Origin: Sphingobacterium sp.
GTDB lineage: Bacteria; Bacteroidota; Bacteroidia; Sphingobacteriales; Sphingobacteriaceae
Direction: 5' to 3'
NCBI GenBank assembly: GCA_031277685.1
Contig: JAITLV010000268.1
Coordinates: 35,889 to 99,888 of the forward strand
Length of the DNA stretch: 64,000 nucleotides
Part shown: one piece after another, positions 19,095 through 26,493 of the stretch
Position numbering within the stretch: position 1 is the stretch's first letter
Layout: every line of letters starts with the position of its first letter
The notes under the pieces: generated by a model
Told to the model about the DNA's origin: nothing
The model's input: only the letters and a program-made list of their open reading frames with translations
Databases searched by the model: none
Program-made: the position numbers and the translations under genes

Positions 19095-19153
19095 TATTTG
19101 ATTTTTGTAATTTTTACTTTGCTAGATAGAACTACTTCTATCAAAAAAGTCTC

Positions 19154-19161
19154 TAGTTTTG
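19154..19161 (+). promoter_or_regulatory. Candidate -7 element of the MFS gene
   Basis: TAGTTTTG fits TAnnTTTG and lies 20 bp before the ATG at 19182. Confidence 0.4.
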
Positions 19162-19181
19162 TTTAATAAAAAGAACAAATC

Positions 19182-20390
19182 ATGTTGAGAGAAGCATCAG
19201 CACAACGTATCAGGCTAATAACATTAATGGCATTTGTATCCATGCCATTATCAGGGTTTGTGACGGACATTTACCTACCTTCTTTCCCAGCAATGGCTAA
19301 AAGTCTACTTGTTCACGAACGGGATATTCAACTAACCTTGACAAGCTACTTATTAAGTTACGGCATTTCGCAGTTATTTATTGGCAATATCCTCGATAGT
19401 ATAGGCCGTTATCGGCCCAAGCTATTGGCATTGACATTATTGATACTAAGCAGTCTATTCATAACACAAACACAGAACATATTACTTATTTGCCTGCTAA
19501 GAGCAGTACAAGGTGTAGCCATATCCATTTTGGTAGTTGCCACACGTGCGCTTTTTGTAGACCTGTATACAGGTGAGCGATTGAAAAACTACCTAAGTTC
19601 TTTCACCATAGTCTGGTCATGCGGTCCGATTCTAGCACCATTTTTAGGAGGCTATCTAGAAAAGATCTTCAATTGGCAAGCTAATTTCTATTTCCTGGCT
19701 TTTTACGCTGGGGGTTTACTATTGTTTGAAATCTTGTATAGTGGGGAAAGTATTGCCGAAAAGAAACAAATCAACCTCAAGGAAAATCTCAACTTATATA
19801 AAATGATGTTGCAGAATAAACTATTTATATTGGGCATCTTGGTATTGGGGTTTAGTTATTCCATTGTTATGTTGTTCAATATAACGGGACCTTTTATTAT
19901 TGAGAATACATTTCATTTCTCCGCCGTCACCATCGGATACTGTACATTGATACTTGGTTTTTCCTGGATGATGGGGGGTTTTATTACAAAAAAACGTATG
20001 CATCTTGCATTTGTACCCCGTGTAATTATCCCCATTTTAGTGCAAGCTTCACTTATTGTCGCTTTGATAATGGTCGGCATATTCCAACAAAACCTCTATA
20101 TTATGGTAGGTTTTGCATTTTTTATCCATACAATTTCGGGAATTTTATTCACCAGCTTTTTTACCAATAGTATGTTGTTTTTCCCAAAACATGCAGGTAC
20201 CGCTGGAGGATTAATGGGCGGCATGGTATATATTGTAACATCGCTGTCTAATTTTATTGTGGCCATAAGCGGTAAAGTAACCACACAAAATGGACTGGCT
20301 TGGCGTTATTTTATTTTTTCGACCTTGCTGATCTTTGTCATCATGTACATGTGGAAACTACAAAAAATCAGTATCAGCAAAACGGACTAA
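19182..20390 (+). CDS. MFS multidrug exporter, Bcr/CflA type
   Basis: 402 aa inner-membrane proton-coupled exporter with 12 predicted membrane segments. The Bcr/CflA opening is clear: LSGFVTDIYLPSFPAMAKSL, with DIYLPSFP as the subfamily mark. The loop 2-3 motif A appears as IGNILDSIGRYRPKL. A central cytoplasmic loop carries SIAEKKQINLKENLNLYKMM. The substrate range cannot be read from sequence; family members export chloramphenicol, bicyclomycin or other small molecules. The upstream AraC gene is the likely regulator. Confidence 0.92.
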   Translation: MLREASAQRIRLITLMAFVSMPLSGFVTDIYLPSFPAMAKSLLVHERDIQLTLTSYLLSYGISQLFIGNILDSIGRYRPKLLALTLLILSSLFITQTQNILLICLLRAVQGVAISILVVATRALFVDLYTGERLKNYLSSFTIVWSCGPILAPFLGGYLEKIFNWQANFYFLAFYAGGLLLFEILYSGESIAEKKQINLKENLNLYKMMLQNKLFILGILVLGFSYSIVMLFNITGPFIIENTFHFSAVTIGYCTLILGFSWMMGGFITKKRMHLAFVPRVIIPILVQASLIVALIMVGIFQQNLYIMVGFAFFIHTISGILFTSFFTNSMLFFPKHAGTAGGLMGGMVYIVTSLSNFIVAISGKVTTQNGLAWRYFIFSTLLIFVIMYMWKLQKISISKTD

Positions 20391-20525
20391 GAATATCAGA
20401 CAAATCCATCAAGACTTTGTTTTTTTTGTATATTTATCAAAATGAAAGACAACCATTATAATAGATTGGGGCAAGTATTTTCATTTATATATTATGACCA
20501 TTTTATCCTCCTGAATAAAACATTC

Positions 20526-21083
20526 ATGAAAAAAGCATTTATTTTACTATTAATTTCAGTCATTACTATCAGTTCAACCTATGCCTTAGTTCATTTTGTA
20601 AAAAATGACACTTTTTCTTTTGCTTGGATCCTGAATTTCATGTTGATGATATGTATACCCTTTTTCACTCAAACATTGAAAAGTCCACTTAGGTCAGGTT
20701 ATTTTAATGAAAGGACTTGGGAACGTGGTGGTAAAATATACGAAAGATTTGGTATAAACTTATTTAGAAAAATATTAGTGTGGATTGGCTGGGAAAAGCT
20801 ATTGCGGAAGGCCAATCCTGTAGAAAAAAATAACGAGGCCCTGGCTAAATTACATTATCAGACAAAAATGTCCGAATTAAACCATCTTATTATTTTCTTT
20901 ATCGTCTTGGGTTTTAATGTTTTTGTTGCGTTCAAATATGGAGTTACCAAATCATTGTCGCTCCTGCTTTTAAATATCATTTTGCATGCTTATCCAATTT
21001 TTCTCCAACGATATAATCGTCCAAGGCTAGAAAGGATCCTAAAATTAAGTAAACGAAGCCCGGTGACTGACGTTCCCACTTAG
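20526..21083 (+). CDS. CrtO-like (glycosyl-diaponeurosporenoate acyltransferase family) membrane protein
   Basis: About 185 aa from the ATG at 20526; the frame is open from 20442, adding 28 residues that look non-membrane. Two N-terminal membrane segments (MKKAFILLLISVITISSTYA; FAWILNFMLMICIPFF) are followed by YFNERTWERGGKIYERFGIN. That resembles the family signature 'FNxRxWExxGxxYexxFgI'. Another pair of membrane segments and the ending PIFLQRYNRPRLERIL resemble the family's 'PxxxQRYNRxRL'. CrtO proteins esterify glycosylated C30 carotenoids in Staphylococcus. Here no carotenoid genes are adjacent, so only the fold family is proposed and the substrate is open. Confidence 0.6.
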   Translation: MKKAFILLLISVITISSTYALVHFVKNDTFSFAWILNFMLMICIPFFTQTLKSPLRSGYFNERTWERGGKIYERFGINLFRKILVWIGWEKLLRKANPVEKNNEALAKLHYQTKMSELNHLIIFFIVLGFNVFVAFKYGVTKSLSLLLLNIILHAYPIFLQRYNRPRLERILKLSKRSPVTDVPT

Positions 21084-21142
21084 CCTACGTTAATCGGGGC
21101 TGCTGATGTGCTTTATTGCGATAAAAGCTTTTAAATAGGACC

Positions 21143-21676
21143 CTATTTAAGTCCATTTTCAGCTTCAAATTGTTTCCGCTTTGAATAAAGCTTTTCACTG
21201 CTTTTGTAGACCTGTTGATAGCACACCTGTTTTTGCCGAGCAAGTACAAGCAGTTGATCCTGCGCAGCATATTGCTGCTCTTTTGTTCCATTATGCAATA
21301 GTTTCTCCTGTTCAATTTCCTGTCTGCTAAACATAAAAAGATCCTTTAAAGTCCTATAGTAGTTTATAGCTTCCAGCTGAACTTCTTTTCCTTTTGCGAG
21401 TTCTGTAATATTTGCTTTCTCAATATCGATCATAATGGAATCAAATGCCAGCTCCTGTTTATCGATGGTATGTAAAGCCTGATCATATTTCTGTGCTATC
21501 AGCTGATTTAGTTTTATCGTCTCTAACCCATTCTCGCCAGCAAGCATCGAAAACGCCTGGGCTTCTTTGCTCGAAAGAAGGGCATCGAATGTTTCGGCTT
21601 TTTTGTTGCTACATGAACTCAGCACAGTTAATGCTGAAATAATGATAAAAATATTCTTTAAAACATTGCGGATCAT
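21143..21676 (-). CDS. Lipoprotein of unknown function
   Basis: 177 aa with a lipoprotein signal ending VLSSC (Cys near residue 22). The remainder is almost entirely charged helix (KLNQLIAQKYDQALHTIDKQ; LFMFSRQEIEQEKLLHN) and probably forms a helical bundle or coiled coil. No named family recognised. It is monocistronic on minus and converges with the CrtO-like gene. Role unknown; anchored to the outer or inner membrane. Confidence 0.75.
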   Translation of the reverse strand: MIRNVLKNIFIIISALTVLSSCSNKKAETFDALLSSKEAQAFSMLAGENGLETIKLNQLIAQKYDQALHTIDKQELAFDSIMIDIEKANITELAKGKEVQLEAINYYRTLKDLFMFSRQEIEQEKLLHNGTKEQQYAAQDQLLVLARQKQVCYQQVYKSSEKLYSKRKQFEAENGLK

Positions 21677-21824
21677 GATGCTGTAAGAATTGATATAGCT
21701 AAAAATACATATTTTTCCCTTAACAAATTAGCCGCATACTTATACCCGATAGCAGGAGTCGCCTATATATCACAAAGAAAGCCTTACTGCGTTTTTATTT
21801 CCAAAAGGTTTTTTTACATAAAAA

Positions 21825-21846
21825 AGCCACATCTCCCGACGTGGCT
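21825..21846 (-). terminator. Minus-strand intrinsic terminator after the polysaccharide-utilisation operon
   Basis: AGCCACATC / GACGTGGCT stem around TCCC. It pairs fully only on minus, where a G-T wobble replaces the A-C mismatch, and the plus-strand A-run gives the minus T-run. It lies 21 bp past the stop of the 669-aa gene. Confidence 0.72.
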
Positions 21847-21866
21847 TCATTATAAACACACTACCA

Positions 21867-23876
21867 CTATTTTCGTGCCGTCGCCAGAAAATCTTCTGTT
21901 CTAGAGGGGCTTAGTAACTCCCAAAGGGAAGCAACCGTCCAACCAGGAGCAAAAATATCATTGTAAAACCCTTTACCATTTTTTCCGTAATCCCAATTTG
22001 TATGTTGTACAACTTCTGGATAATAACCCACTTTAGCTATATCGAACAGATCATCTTTTATAGGCATTAACTGCAGCATTGAACTCTTGATCACATTTGC
22101 AAAAGCAGAGAGTCGCTGCTCTTTGGTTTCTTTGGCCAGCCAGTCAAGAATAGCAGCAAATTCAAAAATAAAAACATCAACGTGGTTATTCTCTACGGAG
22201 ACATTTCCCCAGCCCCGGGATTTAAAACCGACATCACCCAACATTTGCCCGGGAGCGAATGGCACATCCCAGGTATAATACCAAGTGAGGCAGAAATATG
22301 CGGCTTTCTTACACTGTTCCAAATAGTGTTGCTTTTCTTTTCCTTTACTTACTTGCGCCAAATAATACATTGCTGTGGATGCATATAAAGACGCTTCTTT
22401 ATCCTCGCAATTGGCATCTAAAGTCGATGAAAAATAATCCGATTTGGAAATAATTTCCCGTTCCAAATAGGTTGCCGATTTCTGGGCCTGTTTAAGATAT
22501 TCCGCTTGCTTAAAATAGGCCGAAGCCATGACCAAGGGCACTGTCGCTGATGGCGTACTCCCACCGCTAGCATCTTTTATCTGGAGTTGATCGTCAAACT
22601 TGCGGGGAAAACTCCCATCGTCCTGTTGGATTTTAGCCAAATTGCCAAGTAATTTTTTAATGCGCTGTTCCCATTCAGGATGCTTTCTTCCTTTTTTCTT
22701 TTCGTAGCTGAGATAATTGAGCATCGCAAAGATCCCTTCAGACTGCCTACGAATACTAAATTCTTTTGTTTCGCTGTTGTGTGTAAAATCAACGAACTCC
22801 CTAAAAAATCCGTTCTCGGTAAAACCATATTGTAAATAACTATCAAATATTGCCTTGGCGTTACTTACCAATTGAGGCTGATCATGGGTTTCTCCATACT
22901 CTAGTGCATTGTATGCATTGAGCAAGACCCGTCCCACAAATCCCACTTCTGCTGATCCTGTATTGATACAATCATCTGTTCGCATATGTACACCTGAATA
23001 GTATTTTAATTCTTTGTCCCCAACATAACTCTCCTTAAAAAAATTTGACAAAATGCCTTTGGCTTGTTCTGGAGTATATGCAGTTGGAAGTGTTGACGGC
23101 TGTTGTCTGTCGTATGAGTAAGTCCATACTTTGGATACAAAATCACCATAATTGTCAGCCTGACCTTCTTTGATCTCCCAGGAAAGCTGTCTTGTTTCGC
23201 CCTTCTCCAGTTTTTCAAAACTGATGACTTCTGGAGTTAAACTTAATTTACGAAGATAGGTCTTGGGGGCTTCATGATAAGGAAAACCAAAAACCAGCGC
23301 AGACATACCATCTTCATTTTTAAAGCCTGTAAATCCAAGATCCGTCTTGTCACTTAAAATCACCTCGCCATTTTGATGTGTCGTCAAAGCATCTCGGTTT
23401 ATTTTGTCCAATCGAATAACGGTATAGTAGGAATTGGAAGCAGCATTAAATATCCCTGTCAACGGCGTGCTAAGTCTGTCTTCCCGCACCTGCCAGCTAT
23501 CACTGGATTTAAATGAAGGAGCTTCCTGTGGTGAACGCATATTTTTATGATACCAAAATCCTGGCATCAGAAATTCGCTTTCAGTATGTGTGTAAGCTTT
23601 AATTTTAAATGTTTTTTCAAAATTAAAGTATATACGTTCTTTGGCCGTTACAGTCACATTGACAATGATTGTTCCGCCGTTTTCAACAATTGTCTGCTTT
23701 ACTTCCAAAGGTATGGTCTTCTCTGACTCTAGAGTCTGCCCTCCTTTATCGAGCAACTCAAAGCGTTTGGCAGGGTTACCTGGTGATTTCAATAAAATCG
23801 CTTGACTCATCTCTTGTGCGCTCAAAGCATAACAATTTGCGGCAAGTAACAAAGAAATTAAAAAGTGTTTTTTCAT
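21867..23876 (-). CDS. Secreted 669-aa protein, probable (alpha/alpha)6-barrel glycan enzyme
   Basis: Signal peptide MKKHFLISLLLAANCYALSAQ. The first ~260 residues are beta-rich (RFELLDKGGQTLESEKTI; GFWYHKNMRSPQEAPSF; PYHEAPKTYLRKLSLTPEVI). The rest is repeating helices typical of six-hairpin glycosidases and lyases (YLQYGFTENGFFREFVDF; NLAKIQQDDGSFPRKFDDQL; YYTWDVPFAPGQML; ENNHVDVFIFEFAAILDWLA; IFAPGWTVASLWELL). I cannot assign a CAZy family, and no family-specific catalytic motif is certain. It is the last gene of a SusC-SusD-GH43 operon, 55 bp after GH43, and should act on the same glycan at the surface or in the periplasm. Confidence 0.7.
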   Translation of the reverse strand: MKKHFLISLLLAANCYALSAQEMSQAILLKSPGNPAKRFELLDKGGQTLESEKTIPLEVKQTIVENGGTIIVNVTVTAKERIYFNFEKTFKIKAYTHTESEFLMPGFWYHKNMRSPQEAPSFKSSDSWQVREDRLSTPLTGIFNAASNSYYTVIRLDKINRDALTTHQNGEVILSDKTDLGFTGFKNEDGMSALVFGFPYHEAPKTYLRKLSLTPEVISFEKLEKGETRQLSWEIKEGQADNYGDFVSKVWTYSYDRQQPSTLPTAYTPEQAKGILSNFFKESYVGDKELKYYSGVHMRTDDCINTGSAEVGFVGRVLLNAYNALEYGETHDQPQLVSNAKAIFDSYLQYGFTENGFFREFVDFTHNSETKEFSIRRQSEGIFAMLNYLSYEKKKGRKHPEWEQRIKKLLGNLAKIQQDDGSFPRKFDDQLQIKDASGGSTPSATVPLVMASAYFKQAEYLKQAQKSATYLEREIISKSDYFSSTLDANCEDKEASLYASTAMYYLAQVSKGKEKQHYLEQCKKAAYFCLTWYYTWDVPFAPGQMLGDVGFKSRGWGNVSVENNHVDVFIFEFAAILDWLAKETKEQRLSAFANVIKSSMLQLMPIKDDLFDIAKVGYYPEVVQHTNWDYGKNGKGFYNDIFAPGWTVASLWELLSPSRTEDFLATARK

Positions 23877-23931
23877 TCGAATGATTGTTTTTGAGTGCCC
23901 ATTTCTGGTGATATATAATTCTTTTACTGAG

Positions 23932-24888
23932 TTATTTTCTTTTTATTTTTGGACGAATAATTTCTGGAGATATTTTCATCAGGGGAACAGCATCTGTTGT
24001 CCAATTAACATCTGCGATATACATGGCCCGAGGATGAATGCTATCTTTACTATGATGTGCATGAAAAACAATTTTAAGTTTACCTTCTTTATCACGAAAG
24101 AGTGCATTATGTCCTACACCGACAAGATCGCCAGGCAGTTGCAAAATCGGATTACCCGCATATTTTGTCCATGGTCCTGTAGGAGAAGTTGCTGTCGCCA
24201 GTCCGATACCATAACGCTGGCTTTCATAGCTATTGGCCGAATAGGTCATGTAATATAGATTATTGTGTTTAATGACAAACGGTCCTTCATTGACCAATCC
24301 CCAAACTTTTTCCCATTCCTGTGAAACGGCAATATGCTGTTTTAATGTATTGTTATTGATTGTCTTTAGATCAGTTCCAAGTTGTGCCGACCACACTGCG
24401 GATCCATTATTAAAACGAACAAAATAAAGATAAGCTGTCCCATCGTCATCTATAAATAGGCTATTGTCAATGGCAGGTTCGCTTTCCAGCATCGGCACTT
24501 TAGGTTGTTGAATAAATGGCCCCAAGGGTGAATCTGAAGTTGCGACGCAAATGTGTTCGTTGGCGCTATAATACATATAAAATTTCTTTTTGTCTTTGAT
24601 ATAATAGATTTCAGGCGCCCAAAACCAACGCCCACCCCAGGAGTCCTCACTTTTCAATGCTAAAGTTTTCGCCTTACTCCAGTACTGAAGGTCATCAGAG
24701 GTATATACTTCTATACCATTTTCGGCATTTGTACCATAAGCATAATAGGTTCCTTCATGTAACAGGATAAAAGGATCACCCAACGGCACGGCTGGTTCGA
24801 ACACAAAATCACTCTTTTCAGATTTTGAGCAGCTGAAGCTATAACATGAAAATAAGGACAGTAAACAGAGATAAATAAGTTTTTTCAT
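23932..24888 (-). CDS. Glycoside hydrolase family 43 lipoprotein
   Basis: 318 aa five-bladed beta-propeller. The three GH43 carboxylates are visible: base Asp38 in LGDPFILL, pKa-modulating Asp141 in EPAIDNSLF, and acid Glu201 in GLVNEGPFVI. Other family marks are TYYAYGTN, WAPEIYYI and GVGHNALF. The signal MKKLIYLCLLSLFSC with several Cys before SKSEKSD suggests lipid attachment. GH43 enzymes cleave alpha-L-arabinofuranosides, beta-xylosides or beta-galactosides; which one cannot be settled from sequence alone. It follows susD by 28 bp in the operon. Confidence 0.93.
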   Translation of the reverse strand: MKKLIYLCLLSLFSCYSFSCSKSEKSDFVFEPAVPLGDPFILLHEGTYYAYGTNAENGIEVYTSDDLQYWSKAKTLALKSEDSWGGRWFWAPEIYYIKDKKKFYMYYSANEHICVATSDSPLGPFIQQPKVPMLESEPAIDNSLFIDDDGTAYLYFVRFNNGSAVWSAQLGTDLKTINNNTLKQHIAVSQEWEKVWGLVNEGPFVIKHNNLYYMTYSANSYESQRYGIGLATATSPTGPWTKYAGNPILQLPGDLVGVGHNALFRDKEGKLKIVFHAHHSKDSIHPRAMYIADVNWTTDAVPLMKISPEIIRPKIKRK

Positions 24889-24916
24889 TTTCTATAAAAT
24901 TTACGTAGCCACGTTA

Positions 24917-26476
24917 TTAATAATTTGGGTTTTGTTTCACATTTGGATTATTGTTGACTTCATCAGAGGGAATCGGTAGCGACCGATGTTTTCCCAGGGT
25001 AAAATTATTAAAGTCAGCATCCCTTTGTTTCAATTCGGCAAGTCCCTCTTGGGAATCTACCAAGCCCCAACGTTTCAAATCTGCCCAACGGTGTCCTTCG
25101 GTAGCGAGCTCCAATACCCTTTCTGTCTGCAGTCTTTTTAAGAAGGTCGTTCTATCAGTAGCTGCGCTTGGATAGTTGACAGCAAGTTTTGGCATATTTA
25201 CACGAGCACGTACACGGTCAACTAAGGCGGTGGCTTCTGACAGCGAACCATTAGATGCTGCGATACACTCTGCATACATTAACAGTACATCGGAAAAGCG
25301 AATTAATCGCACATTCGTCGGATTGTAATAATCATCAAAATCACGAAAATAGTCTGATCCATATTTTCTAAAAAAGACACGCCCAGTCCAATGGCTCCAC
25401 TGGGCTGCATCACTGGTCAAGCGATAGATTTTGTTATTATTTGGAAAATCATCTTGCATACCATTATAAAAGGCTGTATATCGCAAGCGGATATCAAATC
25501 CATTGGCTATATTCTTCTCTTTCTTAAACGTGTCGACTAGCCAAGGTCGAAGTTCTCCATCGGTCCAGCCAATGCCCGGAGGCGCAAAAAATTGTCCACG
25601 ATTCAGTCCTAGGTTTGGGCCGACGTCTAAATCGCCATCTCCAGCAGGTGAAGGGTTGGCGTCTGAGTATTGAATTTCAAAAACAGATTCCACATTATTC
25701 TCTTTGGCTTTGTCGAAATTATCAAAATAATTGGCTGTCAAGTCATAATGCCCTTTCCCGGCACCAACCACTAACCAAGCCAAATCTGCCTTTGCTTCAT
25801 TCCACTGGTGCAACTGCATATATGATTTCGCCCGAAAAGCCAGTGCTGCGCCTTTGGTTGCCCGTCCCTTTTCGGAACCGCCCCATGTTTCGGGCAAAAG
25901 GGCTTCAGCCTTGCTAAAATCGGCAATTGCCTGAGCGTAAATTTCGGCTTCGGTATGGCCCTCTGGTTGAATACCTGGGGTTGAAGGTTCTAATACGATT
26001 GGAAGGCTGGGATTGGTACCGCCCCACAATAGCGCAAGATAGTAGTAATATAATCCCCGTAGAAAATAGGCCTGTCCTAGGATGGGATCCTTATCCGACG
26101 GATTGGCAAATGTAATATCCGGGGTATAATGCAGGACTTGATTTGCACGGAAAATAGCCTCGTAGCAATCGCGATAGGTCCAGGCGTTGCCTTCCCAGAA
26201 ATTATAGTTATTGTACCGGAACTGTGTCCATTCTTTAAGTTCGGCCCAGGGGCTTTGGCTAAACCCCTCATCTGAAGTGAGATCCAAACGAAACCACATC
26301 CAGCGGCTAAAGGTACCTGGTTTATAGAACATATTGTACACTGCGTTGACACCACGTACCGCATCCTGCTCGGTTTTCCAATAGGTTTTTACAGTAATGG
26401 TATTGGGATTTTCGACATCCACTTTGCAAGCTTGCAACAGGCTCACCGACAGTAAAATATAGAGTAGCTTTTTCAT
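24917..26476 (-). CDS. SusD/RagB-type glycan-binding lipoprotein
   Basis: 519 aa from the ATG at 26476; a TTG three codons upstream is not preferred. The lipobox ends at Cys17 (SVSLLQAC). SusD marks are ENPNTITVKTYWKTEQDAVR, QAYFLRGLYYYYLALLWGG, GAALAFRAKSYMQLHQWNEA, RLIRFSDVLLMYAECIAASN, LVDRVRARVNMP and RVLELATEGHRWADLKRWG. It binds the target oligosaccharide at the cell surface together with the SusC protein encoded 17 bp upstream. Confidence 0.95.
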   Translation of the reverse strand: MKKLLYILLSVSLLQACKVDVENPNTITVKTYWKTEQDAVRGVNAVYNMFYKPGTFSRWMWFRLDLTSDEGFSQSPWAELKEWTQFRYNNYNFWEGNAWTYRDCYEAIFRANQVLHYTPDITFANPSDKDPILGQAYFLRGLYYYYLALLWGGTNPSLPIVLEPSTPGIQPEGHTEAEIYAQAIADFSKAEALLPETWGGSEKGRATKGAALAFRAKSYMQLHQWNEAKADLAWLVVGAGKGHYDLTANYFDNFDKAKENNVESVFEIQYSDANPSPAGDGDLDVGPNLGLNRGQFFAPPGIGWTDGELRPWLVDTFKKEKNIANGFDIRLRYTAFYNGMQDDFPNNNKIYRLTSDAAQWSHWTGRVFFRKYGSDYFRDFDDYYNPTNVRLIRFSDVLLMYAECIAASNGSLSEATALVDRVRARVNMPKLAVNYPSAATDRTTFLKRLQTERVLELATEGHRWADLKRWGLVDSQEGLAELKQRDADFNNFTLGKHRSLPIPSDEVNNNPNVKQNPNY

Positions 26477-26493
26477 TGCGTTCAAAGATTAAG

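Noticed and set aside
20442..20525. Upstream start for the CrtO-like gene
   Set aside because: The first 28 residues are not membrane-like and the start sits against a weak promoter box; the internal ATG at 20526 fits a membrane protein better.
25615..25917. 100-codon plus frame inside susD
   Set aside because: Shadow of the SusD coding sequence.
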